Below are positions 6,774-13,811 of a DNA stretch of 18,550 nucleotides, in pieces. The notes beneath the pieces were generated by a model. The model searched no databases, had not been told where the DNA came from, and saw only the letters and a list, made by a program, of their open reading frames with translations. The DNA comes from an uncultured Eggerthella sp. (GTDB lineage: Bacteria > Actinomycetota > Coriobacteriia > Coriobacteriales > Eggerthellaceae): NCBI GenBank assembly GCA_900544455.1, contig UQVJ01000025.1, positions 1 to 18,550 on the forward strand, read 5' to 3'. Positions within the stretch are counted from its first letter, which is position 1. Each line of letters opens with the position of its first letter. Both the position numbers and the translations under genes were made by a program.

Positions 6774-6986
6774 ATGGTTTTGTCTGAAGTTAGAAACAAT
6801 GGCATTTACCACGTAAGGCAACTTCACGATGGCGCGGGTGACATTCATCGTCATCTCGAGAATCTGGGCTTTGTTCCCGGCGAGCAGATTGTTGTTGTAT
6901 CGCGTATCGGCGGCAACCTCATCGTGAATGTGAAAGGTTCTCGTGTTGCACTTTCTTCTGAGCTTGCAAAGCACATCACGGTGTAG
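6774..6986 (+). CDS. feoA: FeoA-domain protein (first copy)
   Basis: Small SH3-like cytoplasmic partner of the ferrous-iron transporter FeoB. The 70-residue product carries the FeoA pattern: a basic/hydrophobic N-terminal strand, GAGDIHRHLENLGFVPGEQI (about residues 20-39), then VVVSRIGGNLIVNVKGSRVALS. ATG 6774 follows GGAAGG (6761-6766) at good spacing; an in-frame GTG at 6750 lacks a site. It is the first gene after the promoter at 6676 and precedes a second FeoA-domain gene by 47 bases. Two separate feoA genes before one feoB suggest division of labour or hetero-oligomerisation, which is an inference. Confidence 0.9.
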   Translation: MVLSEVRNNGIYHVRQLHDGAGDIHRHLENLGFVPGEQIVVVSRIGGNLIVNVKGSRVALSSELAKHITV

Positions 6987-7033
6987 CGGCATGTCATTTC
7001 TAGCTAAGCGAAAAGATGAAGAGGGGAGGCATA

Positions 7034-7255
7034 GTGAAAACTCTTCGAGAAGTTAAGAGCGGTGAAACGGTGACCGTTGTGAAGCTGAATGGTGAGGGTG
7101 CGGTAAAGCGCCGCATCATGGACATGGGCATCACGAAAGGTTGTTCGGTATATATTCGCAAGGTTGCGCCTTTGGGCGATCCGGTTGAAGTTACCGTTCG
7201 TGGCTACGAGCTTTCTGTGAGAAAAGAAGACGCACAGATGGTCGAAGTCGAATAG
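7034..7255 (+). CDS. feoA: FeoA-domain protein (second copy)
   Basis: Second small FeoA-family protein, 73 residues: an N-terminal strand (KTLREVKSGETVTVVKLNG), RRIMDMGITKGCSVYIRKVAPLG, then PVEVTVRGYELSVRKEDA, which is the usual FeoA order ending in the RxxEA-like region. It is closer to the canonical FeoA than the first copy. GTG 7034 is chosen because GAGGGGAGG (7021-7029) sits five bases upstream; an ATG at 7016 lies before that site and would add six residues. It probably supports FeoB GTPase or transport function. A strong terminator lies between it and feoB. Confidence 0.93.
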   Translation: MKTLREVKSGETVTVVKLNGEGAVKRRIMDMGITKGCSVYIRKVAPLGDPVEVTVRGYELSVRKEDAQMVEVE

Positions 7256-7320
7256 GCGCATTATATGCCCATCAAAGGGTTAAGCATGAGCATCCTCTGA
7301 TAGGCATAGTGCGCTCGCAT

Positions 7321-7342
7321 GATCGCATAGCGATCTTTTTTT
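7321..7342 (+). terminator. Intrinsic terminator between feoA genes and feoB
   Basis: A perfect 6-bp stem GATCGC / GCGATC with an ATA loop is followed by seven T residues. It should stop or attenuate transcripts from the feoA promoter before feoB, which has its own promoter signal immediately downstream. Confidence 0.8.
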
Positions 7343-7369
7343 GATCCTGTAGTTAGCCTAATCTAACAC
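7341..7369 (+). promoter_or_regulatory. feoB promoter overlapped by a DtxR/IdeR-type iron box
   Basis: TGTAGTTAGCCTAATCTAA (7348-7366) matches 15 of 19 positions of the DtxR/IdeR consensus TTAGGTTAGCCTAACCTAA, counted by eye, including the intact core GTTAGCCTAA. It overlaps a possible promoter TTGATC (7341-7346) - 17 bases - TAACAC (7364-7369). The arrangement fits iron-dependent repression by occlusion. The resulting leader would be very short, so the exact start site is uncertain. Confidence 0.65.
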
Positions 7370-7384
7370 CGAATGGAGGAATGA

Positions 7385-9976
7385 ATGAGAGTTGCACTAG
7401 CAGGCAACCCGAACAGTGGTAAAACTACCCTGTTCAACGCGCTGACCGGCTCCAACCAGTATGTTGGCAACTGGCCAGGCGTTACCGTAGAGAAAAAGGG
7501 AGGTAAGCTCAAGGCTGACAAGTCCATTGAGATTACCGACCTTCCAGGTATTTACTCCTTGTCCCCTTATACCCTGGAAGAAGTCGTAGCGCGAAATTTC
7601 CTTATCCAGGAAAAGCCCGACGCCATTTTGAATATCGTTGACGGCAGCAACCTTGAGCGCAATCTGTACCTCACCACTCAGCTCCTTGAAATGGGTGTAC
7701 CGGTTGTCGTTGCCGTAAACATGATGGACGTTGTTCGCAAGCGCGGCGACGAGATCCATGCAGAACAGCTTGCCAAAGAGCTCGGCTGTAATGTTGTTGA
7801 GATTTCCGCATTGAAGAACGAGGGCATCGATGAGGTGGTGAACTGCCTTAAGACCATTGGCTCTGCATCTGCGCCTACCCCAATTACGTTCTCCGCTGTA
7901 GCGGAAGAAGCTATCTCGACCATTGAGGGTCGTCTTCCCTCCAGCGTTCCCGCTAATCTCAAGCGCTTCTATGCAATCAAGCTTCTCGAAAAAGATAGCA
8001 AGATCGCTTCCGCTCTCGAGGAAGCTCCCGATGTGAGCGACGTTGTTGCTAAGGTGGAAAAAGAAAGCGACGACGATACTGAAAGCGTCATCATCAACGA
8101 TCGCTATTCTTATATCTCCACCATTATCGATCATTGCCGTAGCAAGAATATGGCAAGTCAACTGACCACCTCCGACAAGATCGACCGCGTGGTAACCAAC
8201 CGCATCCTGGCTTTGCCGATCTTCGTTGTGGTTATGTTCCTCGTGTACTACATCTCCGTTTCAACTGTTGGTACTGTTGCCACTGACTGGGCGAACGACG
8301 GTGTGTTCGGCGATGGCTGGTATCTCGGCACTGGCCAAGAGCAATTCGACGAGGTGTCTGAGGAGTTCGAGGGTGCCCAGGAAAGCGTTGACGCCTTCGA
8401 AGCCGCAGCTGAAGAAGAGGGTCTTGATCCTGCTTCCGAGACGTTTGTCGAAGATGCTGAAGCCGCTGGCCTGACCGCAACCTACGAGTCGTATGACGAC
8501 GAATCGGGTGAAAACGAAACGGTCGAGGTGGACTCTGATGCTTACCAGGAGGCCCTTGATGTTCTGGCTCCCTACCAGGGCGACCAGAACGCTATCGCCG
8601 CATTCGAGGCAGCAGCGATCGAGGAAGGCCTTGATCCTGAATCCGAAGACTTCGTCGACGAAGCCGCTGACGCAGGCATCATCACAACCTATGTTGACGA
8701 AGACGGTGAAACCCAGGAGGTAGACGCCGATACGTACGCAGAAGAGGTTGAAGGCTCTGAACCCGATCCCACGGAATACGGCATGTGGGTTCCCGGCATT
8801 CCTGTCCTTGTTGAGCAGGGCCTGGATTCTATCGGATGCGCCGACTGGCTGAAGGCTCTGATTCTCGATGGCATTGTCGCTGGCGTTGGTGCAGTGCTCG
8901 GCTTCGTTCCCCAGATGCTGGTACTGTTCTTGCTGCTCGCCTTCCTTGAGTCTTGCGGTTACATGGCTCGTATTGCGTTCATCCTCGACCGCGTGTTCCG
9001 CCGCTTCGGCCTTTCCGGCAAGTCGTTTGTGCCGATTCTTATTGGTACAGGCTGCGGCGTGCCCGGTATTATGTCTTCACGAACCATTGAAAACCAGAAC
9101 GATCGCCGCATGACCGTTATGACCACGACGTTCATTCCTTGCGGTGCAAAGCTCCCGATTATCGCTTTGTTCGCGGGCGCTGTGTTCGGTGGCGAGTGGT
9201 GGGTTGCTCCCAGCGCATACTTCCTGGGCATTGTCGCCATTCTCTGCTCCGGCGTCATTCTGAAGAAGACCCGCTTCTTCGCTGGCGATCCCGCCCCATT
9301 CGTTATGGAGCTTCCTGCATACCATCTGCCAACCATTGGCGCGGTGTTGCGTAGCATGTGGGAGCGTGCATGGTCGTTCATCAAGAAGGCCGGCACCATC
9401 ATCTTGGTTGCATGTATCCTGATCTGGTTCATTTCTTCCTATGGCTTCGTAGATGGCGTATTCCAAGCGGTTGAGGATCAGAACGATTCGATCCTGGCTA
9501 TCATCGGTGGCGCAATCTGCTGGATCTTCGCACCTCAGGGCTTCGGTGATTGGCAGGCGGCATCCGCTACCATCACGGGTCTTATCGCGAAGGAAAACGT
9601 TGTATCCACCTTCGGCATTCTGTATGACGGCGATGCTGGTTGGTATGCAAATGTTCAGGCTGCCTTCACCTATGCATCTGGCTATGCCTTCTTGGCGTTC
9701 AACCTGCTGTGCGCTCCGTGCTTTGCAGCTATGGGTGCCATCAAGCGCGAGATGAACAACACCAAGTGGTTCTTTGCAGCAATTGGCTATCAGTGCGGAA
9801 TCGCATGGGTCGTATCTCTCTGGATTTACCAGTTTGCTGGCATGGCTGTCGGTGAAGTTTCCTTCAACGTATTCACCGTTCTTGCGATTGCGACATTTAT
9901 CGCCTTCTTGTGGCTGTTGTTCCGTCCTAACAAGTGGCAGGGCAAGGCTGCCGTTCGTGCGGTTGACGAAGCATAG
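7385..9976 (+). CDS. feoB: Ferrous iron transporter FeoB with a large acidic extracytoplasmic insert
   Basis: Inner-membrane Fe(II) transporter with an N-terminal G-protein domain. In the 863-residue product I see G1 GNPNSGKT (7-14), G2 around GNWPGVTVE, G3 DLPG (52-55), G4 NMMD (112-115) and G5 SALK (141-144). A helical regulatory domain runs to about 270. The first membrane segment is about 272-296, and the remaining membrane helices about 493-847 include the gate motifs GCGVPGIMSSRT and PCGAKLP. Between membrane helices 1 and 2, where the loop is normally short and extracytoplasmic, lies an insert (about 311-465). One third of it is Asp/Glu, it has no Lys or Arg across 311-460, and it is built from two diverged repeats. 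The start ATG follows GGAGGA at 7375-7380. An iron-box promoter lies directly upstream. Confidence 0.97.
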   Translation: MRVALAGNPNSGKTTLFNALTGSNQYVGNWPGVTVEKKGGKLKADKSIEITDLPGIYSLSPYTLEEVVARNFLIQEKPDAILNIVDGSNLERNLYLTTQLLEMGVPVVVAVNMMDVVRKRGDEIHAEQLAKELGCNVVEISALKNEGIDEVVNCLKTIGSASAPTPITFSAVAEEAISTIEGRLPSSVPANLKRFYAIKLLEKDSKIASALEEAPDVSDVVAKVEKESDDDTESVIINDRYSYISTIIDHCRSKNMASQLTTSDKIDRVVTNRILALPIFVVVMFLVYYISVSTVGTVATDWANDGVFGDGWYLGTGQEQFDEVSEEFEGAQESVDAFEAAAEEEGLDPASETFVEDAEAAGLTATYESYDDESGENETVEVDSDAYQEALDVLAPYQGDQNAIAAFEAAAIEEGLDPESEDFVDEAADAGIITTYVDEDGETQEVDADTYAEEVEGSEPDPTEYGMWVPGIPVLVEQGLDSIGCADWLKALILDGIVAGVGAVLGFVPQMLVLFLLLAFLESCGYMARIAFILDRVFRRFGLSGKSFVPILIGTGCGVPGIMSSRTIENQNDRRMTVMTTTFIPCGAKLPIIALFAGAVFGGEWWVAPSAYFLGIVAILCSGVILKKTRFFAGDPAPFVMELPAYHLPTIGAVLRSMWERAWSFIKKAGTIILVACILIWFISSYGFVDGVFQAVEDQNDSILAIIGGAICWIFAPQGFGDWQAASATITGLIAKENVVSTFGILYDGDAGWYANVQAAFTYASGYAFLAFNLLCAPCFAAMGAIKREMNNTKWFFAAIGYQCGIAWVVSLWIYQFAGMAVGEVSFNVFTVLAIATFIAFLWLLFRPNKWQGKAAVRAVDEA
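8387..8755 (+). repeat. Two-copy acidic repeat inside feoB
   Basis: It encodes residues 335-391 and 404-457 of FeoB, offset by 69 residues. The copies share FEAAA, EEGLDP, a phenylalanine-valine pair in a DE-rich context, AG, TTY/ATY and EVD. The DNA copies differ at many silent sites, so the duplication is old or maintained at protein level. Confidence 0.85.
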
Positions 9977-10000
9977 ACCGTAATCGAAGGTAATTGAACC

Positions 10001-10034
10001 GCCGCGGATCTGCGCATCTGAGTAGATCCGCGGC
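10001..10034 (+). terminator. GC-rich hairpin after feoB
   Basis: A perfect 11-bp stem GCCGCGGATCT / AGATCCGCGGC encloses 12 bases. No T-tract follows (TTCCTGG), so it may be an RNA-processing or stability element, or a partial terminator, between feoB and the small downstream gene. Confidence 0.55.
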
Positions 10035-10087
10035 TTCCTGGTTGTGTTGGTTGGTTTGGCGATGCGGCCCTGAAAGGAGTGTAAGGT

Positions 10088-10306
10088 ATGAACCTTGGAA
10101 CATTCGTAGTGCTTGTTGTTCTGATTGCTATCGTTGGTGCAATTGTCGCCAGCTGGGTTCGCGCCCATAAGCAAGGTAGGCATATTGCATGCGACGAGTG
10201 CGGCGGGTGCAGTGCCCATAACCCCGATCGATGCCCTTGTGCTGAAGAAATGGTAAAGGATATCGACAGGGCGATGCGCGAAGCCGAAGAGCGCAAGCCT
10301 AACTGA
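10088..10306 (+). CDS. FeoB-associated Cys-rich membrane protein
   Basis: The 72-residue product has one membrane helix at about residues 5-23, a basic stretch, then a cysteine cluster C35, C38, C41, C49 and C51 and a charged helical tail. This matches the small FeoB-associated Cys-rich membrane proteins found next to feoB in Gram-positive bacteria. Their role is unproven; a metal-binding or FeoB-stabilising function is usually supposed. The ATG follows AAAGGAGTG at suitable spacing. It lies 111 bases after feoB with a hairpin between, and is followed by a bidirectional terminator, so it ends the iron-uptake cluster. Confidence 0.88.
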   Translation: MNLGTFVVLVVLIAIVGAIVASWVRAHKQGRHIACDECGGCSAHNPDRCPCAEEMVKDIDRAMREAEERKPN

Positions 10307-10331
10307 TCCCCAATTATTGGAGCGAAAACAA

Positions 10332-10371
10332 GGCCCCCTGTTTCGAGTTTTGACTCTCGGAACAGGGGGCC
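10332..10371. terminator. Bidirectional terminator between the feo cluster and pdxT
   Basis: GGCCCCCTGTT (10332-10342) pairs with AACAGGGGGCC (10361-10371), with a further CGAG/CTCG stem inside. The flanking bases give a short TTT on the plus strand and TTGTTTT on the minus strand. It sits between converging genes. Confidence 0.85.
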
Positions 10372-10407
10372 TTTAGATATTGGCGGAACTGCGCTTGCGC
10401 TTGGGAG

Positions 10408-11010
10408 CTACAAAGAGAGGAACAGTTCGTGGATGCGGTTGTCATCATCGAGCTCAGGATGGAATGCCATGCCCAGCTGCTTGCCATACTGCACGGCTAC
10501 GATGTTGCCTTCGCATGCAGCTAGAACATTGCAGCCTTTGCGGACTTCCGTGATGAACGGAGCGCGGATGAACGTCATGGGAACGTTGTCCATTTCGCCA
10601 AATGATCCACAAGTATGAAAGCTGCCCAGTTGACGACCGTAGGCATTGCGGCGCACGGTAATGGGCATGGTGCCAAACCCCTTAACCTGCAGGCGGTTTT
10701 TGGCGGCGGAGGGATTCAAATTATCCAAATCGCCCGTCCCGTCTACTGTTTCAGCTAAAAGGATAAGTCCAGCACAGGTGGCCAGCACCGGCATACCTTC
10801 TTCGATGCGTTTGCGCAGGGGGTCCATCAGCCCAAGTTCATGCAGGAGCTTGGCCTGAGTCGTGCTTTCACCGCCAGGAAGCACCAAACGGTCGAAGGGG
10901 CGTTCCAAATCGGATACCTGACGTATTTCGAAGCATTCTGCCCCAAGCGCCTCAAGCTTTTTTTTGTGCTCGATGAAGGCTCCCTGAAGAGCCAGGATAG
11001 CGACAGTCAT
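10408..11010 (-). CDS. pdxT: Pyridoxal 5'-phosphate synthase glutaminase subunit PdxT
   Basis: Class I glutamine amidotransferase that supplies ammonia to PdxS for PLP synthesis. The 200-residue product has the LPGGEST loop (residues 44-50), nucleophile C79 in ATCAGL, RNAYGRQLGSF (121-131), and the catalytic pair H184 and E186 in FHPEL. Length is normal. The ATG shares its first base with the pdxS stop codon (TAATG), so translation is coupled and the 1:1 PdxS-PdxT complex is made together. The terminator lies at 10332-10371. Confidence 0.97.
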   Translation of the reverse strand: MTVAILALQGAFIEHKKKLEALGAECFEIRQVSDLERPFDRLVLPGGESTTQAKLLHELGLMDPLRKRIEEGMPVLATCAGLILLAETVDGTGDLDNLNPSAAKNRLQVKGFGTMPITVRRNAYGRQLGSFHTCGSFGEMDNVPMTFIRAPFITEVRKGCNVLAACEGNIVAVQYGKQLGMAFHPELDDDNRIHELFLSL

Positions 11011-11900
11011 TAGCGACCGCGCTCTTCCATGATGAGTTCGATCTCGTCGGCGTTGATGCCTACCATAGCCTCACCGAGATCCTCGGAAAGCTCGGCGATG
11101 AGCTTTGCATCGGTGTAATTGGTAACCGCTTTAACGATAGCCTGTGCGCGCTTTGCAGGGTTGCCCGATTTGAAGATGCCGGAACCAACGAACACGCCTT
11201 CGGCGCCCAGCTGCATCATAAGGGCGGCATCGGCAGGTGTTGCTACGCCGCCGGCGGCAAAGTTAACAACGGGCAGCTTGCCGTTTTCGTGCACGTACTT
11301 AACCAGCTCTACGGGGACAGCAAGCTGCTTCGCCTCTTCGAAGAGCTCGTCTTCGCGAAGCGAGACAACGTGACGAATCTGCTGGTTCATCTTGCGCATA
11401 TGGCGAACCGCCTGGATGACATCGCCCGTGCCGGGTTCGCCCTTGGTGCGGATCATGGTTGCGCCTTCGGCGATACGGCGAAGGGCCTCGCCCAAGTCGC
11501 GTGCGCCGCAAACGAAGGGAACAGAGAACTTGGTCTTGTCGATGTGATAGGTGTCGTCGGCAGGCGAGAGCACTTCGGATTCATCGATGTAGTCAATTTC
11601 GATAGCTTCAAGCAGCTGAGCCTCGACGAAATGACCGATGCGGCATTTCGCCATAACGGGAATGGAAACGGCTTCCTGGATGCCCTTGATCATTTTGGGA
11701 TCGCTCATGCGGGAGACGCCACCAGCTGCGCGGATGTCGGCGGGGATGCGCTCAAGCGCCATAACCGCGCAGGCGCCTGCCTCTTCGGCGATGCGTGCCT
11801 GCTTGGGCGTGGTTACATCCATGATTACGCCGCCTTTGAGCATCTGTGCCAGCTGACGGTTCAGTTTAACCTGCTCTTCGGGGGTGTTTGCTTCTGCCAT
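11010..11900 (-). CDS. pdxS: Pyridoxal 5'-phosphate synthase synthase subunit PdxS
   Basis: It condenses ribose 5-phosphate, glyceraldehyde 3-phosphate and ammonia into PLP as a dodecamer of TIM barrels. The 296-residue product is of normal length and shows MDVTTPKQA with D28, K85 in PVMAKCRIGHF, K153 in IRTKGEPGTGD, and the phosphate-binding NFAAGGVATPADAA and FVGSGIFKS loops. The ATG at 11900 follows AAGGAGA. The gene is divergent from pdxR, a pairing that is well known for MocR-type PdxR activators of pdxST. Confidence 0.98.
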   Translation of the reverse strand: MAEANTPEEQVKLNRQLAQMLKGGVIMDVTTPKQARIAEEAGACAVMALERIPADIRAAGGVSRMSDPKMIKGIQEAVSIPVMAKCRIGHFVEAQLLEAIEIDYIDESEVLSPADDTYHIDKTKFSVPFVCGARDLGEALRRIAEGATMIRTKGEPGTGDVIQAVRHMRKMNQQIRHVVSLREDELFEEAKQLAVPVELVKYVHENGKLPVVNFAAGGVATPADAALMMQLGAEGVFVGSGIFKSGNPAKRAQAIVKAVTNYTDAKLIAELSEDLGEAMVGINADEIELIMEERGR

Positions 11901-11991
11901 GATCGTTCTCCTTGAATCGTTTGATGCGGACGCGCTTTGTTGACGCGTTTGAGTCGCTTTTGATAACGAATGAAAGGGTAGAAGTGTTGTG

Positions 11992-12046
11992 GTATTGCAG
12001 GTATACCCAATACTGGTAATAATGATATGACCAGAATATAACCAGA
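11992..12046. promoter_or_regulatory. Candidate PdxR operator region between pdxS and pdxR
   Basis: In the 190-base divergent gap there is an inverted repeat GTATTG (11992-11997) / CAATAC (12008-12013) around the palindrome GGTATACC (12000-12007). A CTGGT (12013-12017) and two direct ACCAGA repeats (12030, 12041), 11 bases apart, follow. A possible pdxR promoter, TTGCAG (11995-12000) - 17 bases - AATAAT (12018-12023), overlaps these sites. MocR regulators commonly bind direct plus inverted repeats of this kind. Confidence 0.5.
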
Positions 12047-12090
12047 TGAAATAAGATCAGCGTTGCCGTTAGAACGGAAAAGAGCTTCGG

Positions 12091-13809
12091 ATGCTTACCT
12101 ATTCGTTTTCAAACAAGGGTGAATTGAGCCTGTACGAGTATCTGTATCGCTGCATTCGCGCCGATATTGAGACGGGCGCCATTGCGCCAGGGGAAAAGCT
12201 CCCCTCTAAGCGCAGCTTTGCGCGTCATTTGGGCGTGAGTTTGATTACGGTAGAGGGTGCGTATTCGCAGCTTATTGCGGAAGGGTATTTGAGGGCAGAA
12301 CCGCGACGGGGCTATTTCGCATGCGATCTAAGTTCTTCTGGTGTTGTTCCCGGTTGCAAGCCGTCATTTTCCGGTGCTGGGCGATCTTCGGTGGGAGCGG
12401 TGTGTTCGACTGATGGCAGCCTGCTTCCCGAAGAGGGTTTGGTGCAGGCCTATGCTTCGTTGGCAGCTGTGGGGCAGCGTTCCGAGAGCAGGCTGGAAGC
12501 GGGCGGGCAGTCCGCGGTGTCGCCGGTGGGCATTTCTGACGAAAGCGGCTTCAGCAGCAAAGCGGCCTTTGCTGATTTTACGGGTTCATCGGTGCCTTTG
12601 GGCATGTTCCCCTATGCGGCATGGGCGAAATCGGTGAGGGATGCCCTGACCCGTGAATCGGAACGTATGCTGGTGGGCGAAACGGGGTTTGCTGGTGCAC
12701 TTCGCTTGCGCAAAGCTATCGCCGACCATCTTCGCGGGTTTCGTGGCATGGAAGTTGATCCCGAATGCATTGTTGTGGGGGCTGGTTCCCAGGTGCTTTA
12801 CAACTGGCTCGTGCAGTTGCTGGGGCGCAATCTCCGTTATGGTGTTGAGGACCCAGGGTATTTGCGCCTCTCTCGAATCTATGAGGCTAATGACGTTGCG
12901 CTCTCCCATATACCTTTGGATGAAAACGGAATCGATATGGCATCCGTTGTCGATTCGGGGGCAGATGTCCTGCATCTGATGCCATCCCATCAGTTTCCTA
13001 TGGGCATTGTGACTTCGATTGGGCGACGTTACGAGCTTTTAGGCTGGGCTTCCGCGAAGGACAATCGGTATCTTGTTGAAGACGACTACGATTGCGAATT
13101 CCGCCTTACGGGACGGCCTATCCCCTCACTTCAAAGTATCGATGCAACGGGGAAGGTGATTTATGCCAATACCTTCTCGAAAAGCCTTGGACCGGCGTTT
13201 CGTGTCGGGTATCTGGTTTTGCCACCCGCATTGGCAGATCGCTTCAGGCGCGAACTGGGGTTCTACTCCTGCACCGTCAGCGCTATCGATCAGCTGGCCT
13301 TGGCGCGTTTTATTGAAAGCGGCGACTACGAACGCCATGTAAACAGGTTGCGCACCTATTACCGTTCGGTGCGCGATGCCTTGGTTTCTGCATTTCAGCG
13401 AAGCTCCTTTTCTGGAAGGGTCAGCATCGAAGAGCAGGATGCCGGCATCCATTTCATCATGGGTATATCCACCGATATCAAAACGCTAGAGGTACGCAAT
13501 TCGGTCTTGCAGGGGCATGCAATGCGCTATAGGTTCGACGATGTGGCCGCCGAAAATGCAGACGACCAGCATCGGGCTTCCGGTCTTGCTGCAGGCAGCC
13601 GTTGGGAGCGGGAATTTGTCGATGCCGCACGAGCCAAGGGGGTGCGCATCGTGCCGCTGTCCCTGTTCTATAGCAAAAGCGCCGCAGCGGAGCGTGGCCC
13701 CGTGCGACGTTTTTTGGTGAGTTACGGTGGTATTGAATTGGATTCGGTGGGACCGGCGATAGCTGCTTTGGAACATGCGGTTCGCGTTGCGGATGAGGCA
13801 GCGCGCTAG
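12091..13809 (+). CDS. pdxR: MocR-type (GntR/aminotransferase) regulator, probable PdxR
   Basis: Transcription factor with an N-terminal GntR winged helix (about residues 12-75: GEKLPSKRSFARHLGVS, then GYLRAEPRRGYF) fused to a fold-type I aminotransferase-like domain (about 155-572) that binds PLP rather than catalysing. In this domain I see DDYDCEFR and ANTFSKSLGPAFRVGY, with the PLP-lysine at K364. Family members usually activate pdxST and repress themselves in response to PLP, and the divergent pdxST genes here support that. At 572 residues it is longer than the usual 450-490: there is a long Ser/Gly-rich linker (about 85-150) and an extra polar segment before the C-terminus. ATG 12091 gives the family N-terminus; the SD (AAAAGAG) is weak. 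Confidence 0.9.
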   Translation: MLTYSFSNKGELSLYEYLYRCIRADIETGAIAPGEKLPSKRSFARHLGVSLITVEGAYSQLIAEGYLRAEPRRGYFACDLSSSGVVPGCKPSFSGAGRSSVGAVCSTDGSLLPEEGLVQAYASLAAVGQRSESRLEAGGQSAVSPVGISDESGFSSKAAFADFTGSSVPLGMFPYAAWAKSVRDALTRESERMLVGETGFAGALRLRKAIADHLRGFRGMEVDPECIVVGAGSQVLYNWLVQLLGRNLRYGVEDPGYLRLSRIYEANDVALSHIPLDENGIDMASVVDSGADVLHLMPSHQFPMGIVTSIGRRYELLGWASAKDNRYLVEDDYDCEFRLTGRPIPSLQSIDATGKVIYANTFSKSLGPAFRVGYLVLPPALADRFRRELGFYSCTVSAIDQLALARFIESGDYERHVNRLRTYYRSVRDALVSAFQRSSFSGRVSIEEQDAGIHFIMGISTDIKTLEVRNSVLQGHAMRYRFDDVAAENADDQHRASGLAAGSRWEREFVDAARAKGVRIVPLSLFYSKSAAAERGPVRRFLVSYGGIELDSVGPAIAALEHAVRVADEAAR

Positions 13810-13811
13810 TC

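Noticed and set aside
9077..10219. 380-codon open frame on the minus strand across feoB
   Set aside because: It lies antisense to conserved FeoB coding sequence, has no family features and no ribosome site; it is a codon-usage shadow.
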